From GCA-2693325 sp036343635 (GTDB taxonomy: Bacteria > Latescibacterota > UBA2968 > UBA8231), in the NCBI GenBank assembly GCA_036343635.1, contig JAYYVF010000024.1, positions 1-64,000 of the forward strand: a stretch of 64,000 bases of DNA, read 5' to 3'. Below are positions 33,225-41,734 of the stretch, piece after piece. Every line of letters starts with the position of its first letter. Position 1 is the first letter of the stretch. The translations under genes were made by a program, and so were the position numbers. The notes under the pieces were generated by a model that did no database searches, was not told the origin of the DNA, and was given only the letters and a program-made list of their open reading frames with translations.

Positions 33225-34430
33225 CTAACCCGCATAGGTGGGGAAATAACCGTAACCTCTCAGATCGATTTTCCTTCCTTTACTTCCCCATTCAACACCT
33301 AATTCGGAAAACAAAGCACTTTCGTGATATGCCTGAACAACTATTTCTGTCATACCATCAAAAACAAACTCCCCATGAATATTTTGGCGAATTCCGGATT
33401 TTGGCAATGCTACGACTTCTGTCGATTCAAAACTTCCACTAGCACATAAAACCTGCGCACGAGTTTTTTCCAATGGAACGCATAACCGGCTTGTTCCAAC
33501 TATGTGGGAAACAACGTTCTGTAGCACTTGTGGTTCAATCGCCGAAACATCCCACTTTTCCGAAAAACCATTTTGCAACTCAATTGAAACCTCCCCACTG
33601 TAACTCAATTTTGCCCTTCCTAATTCACCTTCAAAGACATGTTCTGGATCAAATTTGCGGTCACCACAGTGAGTAAAAGAAAAAAACAACTCTGTTTCTT
33701 CCTCTGTATCGACACGGAAGACTGCTGTATCTGGAGACGAGATAGGATTCGCTCTGTACAATTCAGCTCGAACAAAGGTAGGATTTAATACACCGCGAAC
33801 TTCATTCGATCCTAAAAACAAGGCAATATTTACCGAATGAGAAAAAGCATTATTATGAGGGCTATCTAAGATCCACGTATCGTCAACAGATAATTTTCCA
33901 GCCCAATTATTTCGCTTGTAATAATCTGAATTACGGGGCCAAGAGCCAAACGTACGGACTCGCTTTATTTTGCCCAATTTCCCTGAAACAATAAAGTCTT
34001 TTAAACGAAGATAGTCAGGATTGTAAGCATGTTGAAAACCAACTGCACAGAAACAATTGCTAGCATTTTCGGCCATCAACATGGCATTAAAATCTTGAAT
34101 ACAACCAGCTGCAGGTTTCTCAACAAGCACATTGCAACCAGCTTCCAAAGCTGAAATCGCCATTGTCCGGTGAAGCGGAATACCAATCGGCAAACAAACG
34201 AGATCTAAATCCTGACGCATCTCCCCAAGCATTTCCCGCAAACTTGGGAAAATAGCTACATTATTTTCCCTTAAGCGTGTCAACTCTTTGGTATAAATTA
34301 GTTGATCTGTCGGAATCGCTACCTGAGCAATCTGTATACCCATCTGAGCTTTTTCGACTGCATCAATATAGGATTTGTGAGTTAGGGCGAACCCTCCCAT
34401 TCCAACTAATCCTATCCTTGGTAGCTCCAT
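33225..34430 (-). CDS. Gfo/Idh/MocA-family oxidoreductase
   Basis: Predicted NAD(P)-dependent dehydrogenase of a sugar, inositol or similar alcohol; 401 residues. The Rossmann start IGLVGMGGFALTHKSYI lies at residues 6-22. It is followed by the LDLVCLPIGIPLHR segment and the EKPAAG motif typical of the family (with Lys in EKP as the catalytic base). The C-terminal alpha/beta domain carries DDTWILDSPHNNAFSHSVN, where Asp and His could complete the active site. It is followed after 14 bp by the aldo/keto reductase gene's stop, so the two lie together (AKR upstream, Gfo/Idh downstream). The neighbouring transporter-like gene suggests the pair acts on an imported solute. The substrate is unknown. 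Confidence 0.87.
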   Translation of the reverse strand: MELPRIGLVGMGGFALTHKSYIDAVEKAQMGIQIAQVAIPTDQLIYTKELTRLRENNVAIFPSLREMLGEMRQDLDLVCLPIGIPLHRTMAISALEAGCNVLVEKPAAGCIQDFNAMLMAENASNCFCAVGFQHAYNPDYLRLKDFIVSGKLGKIKRVRTFGSWPRNSDYYKRNNWAGKLSVDDTWILDSPHNNAFSHSVNIALFLGSNEVRGVLNPTFVRAELYRANPISSPDTAVFRVDTEEETELFFSFTHCGDRKFDPEHVFEGELGRAKLSYSGEVSIELQNGFSEKWDVSAIEPQVLQNVVSHIVGTSRLCVPLEKTRAQVLCASGSFESTEVVALPKSGIRQNIHGEFVFDGMTEIVVQAYHESALFSELGVEWGSKGRKIDLRGYGYFPTYAG

Positions 34431-34444
34431 TGTCCCTACTTCCT

Positions 34445-35404
34445 TTATGCAGGATTAAAATCAAAGTGATGAATCGATTTTGCTTTATCGTGTTCATATA
34501 CTGTAAATTCAGGAAGTTTAGACGCCTTTGCACAGTCAATAACTTCGACAGAAGTCTTTGCCCCTGTCAGAGTAGAAGTAACATTTAAATTATCTAAAAC
34601 CCAACGCAACGCAGCCTGAGGCATACTCTCTATCGGATCCCGAACTAAGAATGATAAATCCCTTACCCGTTGGACTCTCGAAATTATTTCTTCTCGACTG
34701 TACCGCGCGTTTAACGTTCCAGGAGGGAAAATCGTATCTTCCTTAATTTTTCCTGACAAAAATCCATTAGCTAAGGACTCTCGGGCCACTATTCCAATAT
34801 CTGTTTCCCCAAGTTCACAAATCAGATCCGTGGACTGCCGAAATAGCAGACTATAAACAACCTGTATTACATCTATTTTCCCTTCTTCAGACCACTCCCG
34901 AGCCATTGATGCTGTCTGATCAAACATCGAAATAGAATGTCCTACATACCGTATACTCCCGGCCTTTTTTAATCTATCCAGCTCTCCCCAAATATCATCT
35001 TGAATTTCACTTTCAGAAAAAGGCGAGTGAAAGAAAAGAATATCCAAATAATCAGTGCCAAGACGTTTGAGACTTTCCTCCACGGATGCCCGGGCATATT
35101 TAGCACAAAAATTAGCCCGGTTCCCATCAGTTGGTTTTCTCCCGAATTTACTAGATATTATCATCTCTTGTCGGCAGCCTTTAAGACCATCACCAAGTAA
35201 AGTCTCTGCAACGCCATCATTCTTCTCGTCTCCATAGAGAGGAGCAGTATCAAAGAAATTTATTCCCTGATCTATTGCCGTTGTGATAGTATTTAATGCA
35301 TCGCTTTTCCCCACTCGGCCATACACTAAAGAATTGAATGCCCAGGTCCCCAACCCTATTTCACTAACCTGCAACTCGGTCCTCCCCAATTTTCTATATT
35401 CCAT
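34445..35404 (-). CDS. Aldo/keto reductase
   Basis: A 319-residue (alpha/beta)8 NADPH-dependent reductase. The AKR tetrad residues are seen in FDTAPLYGDEKNDG (Asp and Tyr), the Lys in IISSKFGRK and the His in DILFFHSPF. The segment GTLNARYSREEIISR is like those of the L-galactose dehydrogenase/YajO-type AKR group. The ATG at 35404 follows AAGGTC. It is first of a two-gene unit with the Gfo/Idh/MocA gene and diverges from the DUF6785-like membrane protein with only 95 bp between, so both directions share a control region. The reductant and the carbonyl substrate are not identifiable. Confidence 0.88.
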   Translation of the reverse strand: MEYRKLGRTELQVSEIGLGTWAFNSLVYGRVGKSDALNTITTAIDQGINFFDTAPLYGDEKNDGVAETLLGDGLKGCRQEMIISSKFGRKPTDGNRANFCAKYARASVEESLKRLGTDYLDILFFHSPFSESEIQDDIWGELDRLKKAGSIRYVGHSISMFDQTASMAREWSEEGKIDVIQVVYSLLFRQSTDLICELGETDIGIVARESLANGFLSGKIKEDTIFPPGTLNARYSREEIISRVQRVRDLSFLVRDPIESMPQAALRWVLDNLNVTSTLTGAKTSVEVIDCAKASKLPEFTVYEHDKAKSIHHFDFNPA

Positions 35405-35499
35405 ACATATTGACCTTCAGCATTGAACTCCTATGAATCACAACCTATTTTAGTAATGCAAATATACGACGAAAATCAGCTACGTCACTGGGACCTAAG

Positions 35500-37491
35500 A
35501 TGCAAGAGCAAGATCCGCAGATTAACAACCTTTCTGGAGTTACACTACGTTCGCTAATAACCGGTACGCTAATGGCTTTTGCTATAAGCGTAGGCGCACC
35601 GTATGGTAACACGGTCCTTCGTGGATCATATATGGCACTTGATTTCAGTACGGCTGGAGCAATTTTTTTATTTTTTATTCTGGTTTTCTTGATTCACACA
35701 CTACTTGGTTTGATTCATCCTCGTCTTTCATTCCGACGTGATGAATTAGCCGTTATTTATATAATGGCCATTGTAAGCTGTTCAATTCCAACAATGGGGC
35801 TAACAGAATATCTGTTACCCATAATAAGTGGAGCCATTTATTACGCCACACCTGAGAATGAGTGGGAGCAATTAATACACCCATACATCGAAAATTGGAT
35901 AGTACCTCAGGACAGCGAGTCAATAAAATATTTTTACGAAGGCCTACCTCGAAATCATGCTTTACCTTGGCGTGCTTGGCTTCGACCATTAGCTGCCTGG
36001 ATTCCCCTCATATTTGCAATTTATTTTTCAATGATTTGTATCAGCGTCATGCTCCGACGTCAATGGATAGTAAGGGAACGTTTAGCTTTCCCTTTGGTCC
36101 AGGTTCCTTTGTCAATGATAGAAGACGGACCCAAGCATTCTCCGCTAAAACCCTTTTTTAAAAACACGCTAATGTGGGTTGGCTTCGCGATTCCCTTTAT
36201 TATTGGATCAATGCGTGCATTACACAATTACTACAACTTTATTCCAACGGTCAATTTAGCTACAAGTATTCCGCTTTTCCGCAACACAACAGCCCTTCAA
36301 GTAGCTCTATCGTTTCCAATGCTAGGTTTCTCTTATTTCATCAACTTGGAAATAGCTTTTAGTATTTGGTTTTTTAACCTTCTCGCCCGTTTAGAAGAAG
36401 GGATATTTGGAATTATTGGTTTTTCAAGCACCCAAAAACTATGCTACGCCGGTGGATTTCCAGTTTTAGCACACCAAGGAATGGGTGCGATGTTGGTATT
36501 GGCCGTTGTCGGTTTATGGACCGCACGCCAACACCTTAGAGATGTTTGGTTCAAAGCATTCAACAACGATAGTAATATTGATGATTCAGACGAAATGTTG
36601 TCGTACCGCGCATGTGTGATAGGATTAATAATTAGTGTGGGTTTTATAGCCGTATGGCTGTGGCTGGCTGGAATGTCGTGGTGGGTATTACCAATTTACC
36701 TCAGTGCAATGTATCTATTATTCATTGCCGTAACTCGGGTTGTTGCTGAAGGAGGAATAGCTGCCGCAAGAGCACCGCTAATTGCCTCTGATTTTGTAAC
36801 TTCCGGCGTTGGAACACAACTCCTAAGCCCTCAAACTATGACTGCTCTGGGATTTACTTTCGTATGGGCAGCTGATATTCGAACCTTTGTACTTGCCTCC
36901 TGTTCTAATGGATTAAAATTGGCGGAAGAAACTTTAGGTGCGAATAAACGAAAACTACTTTGGGCAATGTTGTTAGCAATTGTGATATCGATGGTTTCGT
37001 CCATAGTAACAGTGCTCTATTTAAGTTATACCTATGGTGGCATCAATCTCAATGGTTGGTTTTTTGGGCCTACCGGTGGGGCAAGTTATCCATTCAGGTT
37101 TATTAGTGACCATCTGAACAACCCACAAGGTCCTAATTTCACGGGTTGGATCTCAACTCTTTCTGGTGGAACTTTAATGGGACTACTTATCTTTGCCCGC
37201 CAGCATATTCTATGGTGGCCGCTACATCCACTTGGCTTCGCTGTTAGTACCATTTCTATGACCAATTATATATCATTCAGCGTATTTTTAGCCTGGCTTA
37301 TCAAAAGTGTAATTTTACGCTACGGAGGCCCCACATTGTTCAAAAGTGCCCGACCCTTCTTTTTAGGAATGATTTTAGGCCAATTTGCTGTAGCAGGATT
37401 GTGGTTAATTATTGACTACTTCACTGGAATGACTGATAACAATATTTATTGGGTTATAACCCCTCCCCAATCTCCAACAATAATTGGATAA
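35500..37491 (+). CDS. DUF6785-like polytopic membrane protein (OPT-like)
   Basis: A 663-residue membrane protein with about 14-16 hydrophobic segments and no large soluble domain. Its motifs are those I associate with DUF6784/6785 proteins of PVC-type bacteria: PRLSFRRDELAVIYIM, CSIPTMGLTEYLLP, YYATPENEW, WLVPQD-like NWIVPQDSES, and FYEGLPRNHALPW. It resembles oligopeptide-transporter-like (OPT) permeases in length and layout, so solute transport is likely but no substrate is known. The ATG at 35500 follows GGGACC. It is divergent from the aldo/keto reductase/Gfo-Idh pair. A nested inverted-repeat structure follows the stop at 37534-37575 and may act as a weak terminator. Confidence 0.72.
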   Translation: MQEQDPQINNLSGVTLRSLITGTLMAFAISVGAPYGNTVLRGSYMALDFSTAGAIFLFFILVFLIHTLLGLIHPRLSFRRDELAVIYIMAIVSCSIPTMGLTEYLLPIISGAIYYATPENEWEQLIHPYIENWIVPQDSESIKYFYEGLPRNHALPWRAWLRPLAAWIPLIFAIYFSMICISVMLRRQWIVRERLAFPLVQVPLSMIEDGPKHSPLKPFFKNTLMWVGFAIPFIIGSMRALHNYYNFIPTVNLATSIPLFRNTTALQVALSFPMLGFSYFINLEIAFSIWFFNLLARLEEGIFGIIGFSSTQKLCYAGGFPVLAHQGMGAMLVLAVVGLWTARQHLRDVWFKAFNNDSNIDDSDEMLSYRACVIGLIISVGFIAVWLWLAGMSWWVLPIYLSAMYLLFIAVTRVVAEGGIAAARAPLIASDFVTSGVGTQLLSPQTMTALGFTFVWAADIRTFVLASCSNGLKLAEETLGANKRKLLWAMLLAIVISMVSSIVTVLYLSYTYGGINLNGWFFGPTGGASYPFRFISDHLNNPQGPNFTGWISTLSGGTLMGLLIFARQHILWWPLHPLGFAVSTISMTNYISFSVFLAWLIKSVILRYGGPTLFKSARPFFLGMILGQFAVAGLWLIIDYFTGMTDNNIYWVITPPQSPTIIG

Positions 37492-37533
37492 CAATTTCTT
37501 TGCACACAGTGAATTTATCAGTCACGAAAAAGT

Positions 37534-37575
37534 AACAAGTGAACCTAGCTAATAGGCAAAACAAAGCCACTTGTT
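37534..37575 (+). terminator. Nested inverted repeat after the DUF6785-like gene
   Basis: AACAAGTG (37534-37541) pairs with CACTTGTT (37568-37575), enclosing a smaller CCTA (37544-37547)/TAGG (37553-37556) hairpin. There is no run of T after it, so intrinsic termination is uncertain. Confidence 0.3.
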
Positions 37576-37597
37576 CCGATAAAAAGAAGATGGAATT

Positions 37598-37626
37598 TTG
37601 ACGAATACTCCGCACTGAATTATTAT
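37598..37626 (+). promoter_or_regulatory. Predicted strong promoter of the XRE-like gene
   Basis: TTGACG (37598-37603, 5/6) and TATTAT (37621-37626, 5/6) with an optimal 17-bp spacer. The transcription start would lie near 37633, leaving a 67-nt leader to the ATG at 37700. Confidence 0.55.
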
Positions 37627-37699
37627 CAAGCTTAGCTTTGATTTAAATAATCATTAAAACCATTATTCATAATACACATAAATCTTCCTAAGGTGAACC

Positions 37700-37888
37700 A
37701 TGATCAAATTTAAGAAGAAAAAAATTGAGCTTATATTGGAAGAACGAAAAGGTGAAATAAACCTTACGACGTATCAGCACATAAAAAAGACGGTCGACCA
37801 GGGAACGGACGGTATTGATCCCTATACATTGTCAAATATCTGCCGTGATCTTGACTGCCTACCTACAGATATTGTTGAATACGTTTAA
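37700..37888 (+). CDS. Small XRE/Cro-type DNA-binding protein
   Basis: A 62-residue protein, almost all a helix-turn-helix of the HTH_26 kind (PF13443-like): KIELILEERKGEINLTTYQHIKKTV, then TDGIDPYTLSNICRDLDCLPTDIVEYV, where the conserved phrase 'tL..ic.aLdc.p.di.ey' matches small phage-like regulators. The ATG at 37700 follows TAAGGTG at good spacing. It has its own promoter and a 14-bp hairpin immediately after the stop, so it is a discrete transcription unit between the membrane protein and the PhyH gene. Target genes are unknown; a nearby palindrome for autoregulation is not obvious. Confidence 0.75.
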   Translation: MIKFKKKKIELILEERKGEINLTTYQHIKKTVDQGTDGIDPYTLSNICRDLDCLPTDIVEYV

Positions 37889-37908
37889 CTTCATTGTCTC
37901 CATCTTCC

Positions 37909-37946
37909 AATAGATAGAATAAATTTCCTAGCTTATTCTATCTATT
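37909..37946. terminator. Perfect 14-bp inverted repeat, likely bidirectional terminator
   Basis: AATAGATAGAATAA (37909-37922) and TTATTCTATCTATT (37933-37946) are perfect reverse complements around a 10-bp loop. They lie in the gap between two convergent genes (XRE-like and PhyH). No long T tract follows either way, but the stem is the longest perfect one I found in the window. Confidence 0.55.
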
Positions 37947-37983
37947 TAGATTAGACCGGAAATAACGTATACATTTAAAGAAT

Positions 37984-38751
37984 TTATTCTCCTGCTAATT
38001 TTGGCTTTGTTTTCCGATTCGGCGGACGTGCATTAGGCGGCTCTAATATGAAACGCTGACTATCTGTAAGACCTTCAAAGTCTTGTTCATCAAAATATCT
38101 CGGCGACCACGAGATAGGGTTGGGGCTATATTTGAAAAATATTGTCCGACGTTCGCCCGAGCCGGTCCAAGGTAATGCCCCGTGTGTTAATGCTTCTGTA
38201 AAAATCACGGCTGTTCCAGCCAAACCAGTGATTCGAGAGACGCATGAATGCAAGTTTTCGTCCATATCTTTCCAATCACCTGGAAAACCTAAATTACTTT
38301 TGTGCGAACCGGGGACACAACCGAACCCACCGTCCTCAGGCCCGACATCAGCCAAATTATATGCTACAACCGTTAACCCATTATACATTTTCCCACCATG
38401 AAATTGATAAAACTGACACGGATCAAAGGGTGTTCCACCACCATGCAGTCTAGCTCCTATTGGACTATTTCCACTACGAATCAGGTCTGCATAAATATGA
38501 TCAAGGCGAAATTGTTGGCCAAGAATCACTTCTAAATATGGAGTAATGGAGGGGTTATCAATCAGATCTATAAAAGGCTGTCCCCATTCAAGTAATTGTC
38601 CAAACCGACGGGAAGTTTCATTAATATCACATTCATCTTCAATATGTTGATCCCAAACATCATTTAACGCTCGAATTTGACGATCACCTAGGACTCCATC
38701 AATCGAAAGATAGCCTCTCAAATCAAATAGATATTTCTCTTCTTCATTCAT
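37984..38751 (-). CDS. PhyH-family dioxygenase
   Basis: A 255-residue Fe(II)/2-oxoglutarate dioxygenase-like protein. It begins FDLRGYLSIDGVLGDRQIRAL, then has DLIRSGNSPIGARLHGGG and the PhyH core LADVGPEDGGFGCVPGSHKSN. A C-terminal TEALTHGALPWTG carries the distal metal His. The usual HxD ligand pair is not obvious; the LHGGGTPFD stretch takes its place, as in a subfamily I have seen in environmental genomes, so catalysis is uncertain. I place the start at the ATG 38751, which has AAGGGAA 7 nt upstream, rather than the open frame running up to 38874. Convergent with the XRE gene and divergent from speD. The substrate is unknown. Confidence 0.72.
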   Translation of the reverse strand: MNEEEKYLFDLRGYLSIDGVLGDRQIRALNDVWDQHIEDECDINETSRRFGQLLEWGQPFIDLIDNPSITPYLEVILGQQFRLDHIYADLIRSGNSPIGARLHGGGTPFDPCQFYQFHGGKMYNGLTVVAYNLADVGPEDGGFGCVPGSHKSNLGFPGDWKDMDENLHSCVSRITGLAGTAVIFTEALTHGALPWTGSGERRTIFFKYSPNPISWSPRYFDEQDFEGLTDSQRFILEPPNARPPNRKTKPKLAGE

Positions 38752-39030
38752 TCTTAATTCCCTTACAAAAGCATTATTAAAAGATGTAAAATCAACATCA
38801 TAGCATTCTACAGCTACATACAAAATACCGGCGAGTTGTTTACAGAGAAATCCTCGCATACATTCTTTGAACATTCATGCCACACTAACCATAATTCATC
38901 CACTACTTTAATCAAAAAAATTATTATTACCGATAGTAAGAGAGAAGAAATATCATATGAATTCTCACCCCCCAACAAATTTAATTTTAATCCGCCCAGA
39001 ATTAATTACATTTCACCGGAATGTTTTAAA

Positions 39031-39375
39031 ATGCATTTAGGTACCCATATAATAATGGATTTCTTTGGATGCAATAGTGTAAAACTAAATGACATACGAT
39101 TTGTTGAAAAAGAGCTTACTGTAGCGGCTACAAAAGCAGGTGCGCATGTCTTGGGAAAACAATTCCACTGTTTTTCTCCTCATGGCGTAACTGGCATACT
39201 CAGCCTTCAGGAAAGCCATTTATCTATTCACACGTGGCCAGAATACGAATTTGCCGCTGCTGATTTTTTTAGCTGCGGCGATATTAAATCAGAAATAGCC
39301 TATGAATTACTTTCAAGCTCATTCTCAGCCAGGGAAAGCAAGATAAAAAAAATATATCGCGGCACAACTAATTAG
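39031..39375 (+). CDS. speD: S-adenosylmethionine decarboxylase proenzyme
   Basis: Supplies decarboxylated SAM for spermidine synthesis; a pyruvoyl enzyme processed by autocleavage. The protein (114 residues) begins with the LGTHIIMDFFGC strand and contains ESHLSIHTWPEYEFAAADFFSCG; the Ser of HLS is the cleavage site that becomes the pyruvoyl group. The sequence is of the short bacterial (class 1B-like) type. The ATG at 39031 is chosen because homologues begin 2-3 residues before LGTH. The reading frame is open upstream to 38836 but that part overlaps PhyH-gene upstream DNA and looks non-coding. No speE gene is beside it. The next gene converges on it from the opposite strand. Confidence 0.9.
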   Translation: MHLGTHIIMDFFGCNSVKLNDIRFVEKELTVAATKAGAHVLGKQFHCFSPHGVTGILSLQESHLSIHTWPEYEFAAADFFSCGDIKSEIAYELLSSSFSARESKIKKIYRGTTN

Positions 39376-39405
39376 CGATTTACGGTTACCCAAATGAATA
39401 GGTTA

Positions 39406-40347
39406 CTACCGTTCATTTTGTAATATTTGCGACAAAATGTTTTCCAGTTGTTTCTCTTTTATTATAACAACCCGCTGCATTCGAAGTAGTTCGTCCATAT
39501 GACTTCCTGTTTTCTTTATCCTCAACCGCAAAAAACCGTGGACGCTGTCTAATGTGGTTTCGAAACCGGCCCTCTTTAGTGATCTAATCGTATTTTTCCG
39601 TTCTTCACGTCTTTCACCGAGTTTTGCTTTGCGGCTCAAATTTGGCTTTTTAACTCTTGGACGTTCTGGGGGATCTGCCTGTCTTCCAGTTATCCAACCT
39701 ATTCTTTCAGATCTGTAATTCATCCGAATGAGATGTTTTTCAATTTTAATTATTTTCCTTTGGATCTCTTTACCGATATGATCAAGCAAGGCTATCTTTA
39801 AACGAATGTCATCTGGACCATCTTCTCCTTCAACGGAAATATCATCATAAAACCTTAGGTCTCCGTAATTAAAACAATTACCCAATGAATCGCGTTTGTT
39901 TCGAATCGTAGCAAACAAAACATCTACTCCGGGGTCTATGCTTCCATCCTCACGTAATGAATCTTCCATCAATTGTAATAAAACACCAATTTCTACGTCA
40001 TGTGCCTTACACAATTTCCCCTTAAGACTATCCTCAATGGATTTAAATTCCTTCAATCGACCATCTATTCGATCAAGCCTGTTCCCCACGGGCAAGGCTG
40101 TCAATTTTTCCGTTACTAAATCGTCTAGGTATAGGTCGCCACTCTCTTTCAAACTATCTATTCGTGTTGCCAAACTTCTCGAATGTTCATAAACACTACG
40201 ACGAACCAACAAAAGTGAATCAATAGCTAATTCGGTTTGTCTTAACTTAGAGTATAAATCTACAATGTCATTCGATTTTAATTGTGCATCAACATTCGAA
40301 AACGCCAAAATTTCCAACAATATTAATGATACAATTATCTTAGTCAT
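39406..40347 (-). CDS. Periplasmic coiled-coil protein of a two-component operon
   Basis: A 313-residue protein with an N-terminal signal peptide (hydrophobic VSLILLEILAFSN then cleavage near VDAQL). Highly charged, helical sequence follows (KLRQTELAIDSLLLVRRSVYEHSRSL, GKEIQRKIIKIEKHLIRMNYRSE). Heptad-like spacing suggests coiled coils, with a basic linker RPRVKKPNLSRKAKLGERREERKN. The C-terminus ends in a helix. The start ATG overlaps the NtrC-gene stop by ATGA, so it is translated with that gene and the sensor kinase. It may be a periplasmic signal partner or structural protein. No homology recognised and no enzyme motif seen. Confidence 0.65.
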   Translation of the reverse strand: MTKIIVSLILLEILAFSNVDAQLKSNDIVDLYSKLRQTELAIDSLLLVRRSVYEHSRSLATRIDSLKESGDLYLDDLVTEKLTALPVGNRLDRIDGRLKEFKSIEDSLKGKLCKAHDVEIGVLLQLMEDSLREDGSIDPGVDVLFATIRNKRDSLGNCFNYGDLRFYDDISVEGEDGPDDIRLKIALLDHIGKEIQRKIIKIEKHLIRMNYRSERIGWITGRQADPPERPRVKKPNLSRKAKLGERREERKNTIRSLKRAGFETTLDSVHGFLRLRIKKTGSHMDELLRMQRVVIIKEKQLENILSQILQNER

Positions 40348-41711
40348 TCTAAACCATATTTTTCCAATTTATAGTAAAGTGCCGTTGTCTTTACACCTAA
40401 TTGTTTAGCAGCACTTTTCTTGTTCCCACCACTCTCGTTCATGGCACTTATAATCAGATCTCGTTCAATTTTGTCCAGACGATTTTTCAAAGATTCTCCA
40501 CTAAAATTAGGAAATTCGTTTTCGTCACGTTTTTCGATATGTAATTCTTGCTGGTCAATTTCATCCTCCTCTGCCATCACCAAACTTCGTTCAATAACAT
40601 TTTCCAATTCACGTACGTTGCCAGGCCAAGAATATTCTCTCAAAGATGTTAGAGCCTTCTGACTGAATTTTTTGAGAGGCAAATTCATTTCCGAACATTT
40701 TTTCTCTATAAAATGATCAACCAATAGCGGAATATCTTCTGCGCGTTCACGCAACGGTGGAATAGATAACGGAATGACTTCCAATCGATAATACAGATCT
40801 TCACGGAAATCACCTTGGTTTACCATTTTCCTCAACGCTCGATTCGTCGCCGCAACTACGCGTACATTAACATCGAGTGTCTGTTCTCCACCCACCCGAT
40901 CAAATTGTCGTTCCTGTAAAACACGTAATAGTTTTACTTGAATATCTGTGGGCACATCCCCAATTTCATCCAGAAAAATAGTACCTCCTTCAGCTAACTC
41001 AAATTTACCTTTTCGTTGACTGACTGCACCCGTGAAAGAACCTTTCTCATGCCCAAACAACTCACTTTCTACCAAATCTTTTGGCAGAGCTCCGCAATTT
41101 ACTTTTATAAAAGGCATTTTACTTCGTTCGCTCTGGTAATGAACAGCACGCGCTACCAGTTCTTTTCCCGTGCCGCTTTCACCATAAATCAACACTGACG
41201 AATCACTGATTGCTATCTTAGAAACTGATTCCATCAATTTGGTAATAACATCAGAACAGCCAATTATTTCTCCAAAATTGTACCGTTTACTAATTTCATT
41301 TCTTAAATATTTATTTTCATCATCAAGACGCTTATTGGCTAAGCGAGCCCGCCTAAATTCTAGTACTTTACCGATTTTAAGCCGAAAAGCATCATGCGGG
41401 AAGGGCTTGGAAATGAAATCAACCGCCCCTAATTTCATGGCCTCGACAGCTATGTCAACAGAACCATACGCGGTCATTACAACAACATCTTTTTCCGACC
41501 AACGTTCTTTAATCTCACTAAGTACCTGTAAGCCATCCATTTCGTTCATACGGAAATCGGTCACAATCAACTCAAAATCTTTACTCTCTAAAGCAGTTAT
41601 TCCTTCCGCACCACTACTGACCGCAATACTTTCGTGACCCATTCTGTTCAACATCAGAACCAACCCACTAGCAAGTGTTTCATTATCATCAATAATCAAT
41701 ATTCGGCTCAT
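40344..41711 (-). CDS. NtrC-family sigma-54-dependent response regulator
   Basis: Activates sigma-54 promoters after phosphorylation by a sensor kinase; cytoplasmic. Its 455 residues comprise a receiver domain (1-120) with LIIDDN and phospho-acceptor Asp52 in VTDFRM, an AAA+ domain and a Fis-type helix-turn-helix. The AAA+ domain holds Walker A GESGTGKE, the sigma-54-contact loop GAFTGA, Walker B GGTIFLDEIGD and the Arg-finger region. The Fis motif is in NKKSAAKQLGVKTTALYYKLEKYGLE. The ATG at 41711 lies 23 bp after the kinase gene's stop and the gene overlaps the coiled-coil gene by 4 bp: one operon of kinase, regulator, coiled-coil protein. Target promoters are unknown; no confident sigma-54 site was identified. 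Confidence 0.94.
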   Translation of the reverse strand: MSRILIIDDNETLASGLVLMLNRMGHESIAVSSGAEGITALESKDFELIVTDFRMNEMDGLQVLSEIKERWSEKDVVVMTAYGSVDIAVEAMKLGAVDFISKPFPHDAFRLKIGKVLEFRRARLANKRLDDENKYLRNEISKRYNFGEIIGCSDVITKLMESVSKIAISDSSVLIYGESGTGKELVARAVHYQSERSKMPFIKVNCGALPKDLVESELFGHEKGSFTGAVSQRKGKFELAEGGTIFLDEIGDVPTDIQVKLLRVLQERQFDRVGGEQTLDVNVRVVAATNRALRKMVNQGDFREDLYYRLEVIPLSIPPLRERAEDIPLLVDHFIEKKCSEMNLPLKKFSQKALTSLREYSWPGNVRELENVIERSLVMAEEDEIDQQELHIEKRDENEFPNFSGESLKNRLDKIERDLIISAMNESGGNKKSAAKQLGVKTTALYYKLEKYGLE

Positions 41712-41734
41712 TTATATCCGATTCCTTACAAAAA

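Noticed and set aside
38836..39030. Upstream extension of speD to 38836
   Set aside because: SpeD proteins normally begin just before the LGTH strand; the upstream residues are low-complexity and overlap the PhyH upstream region.
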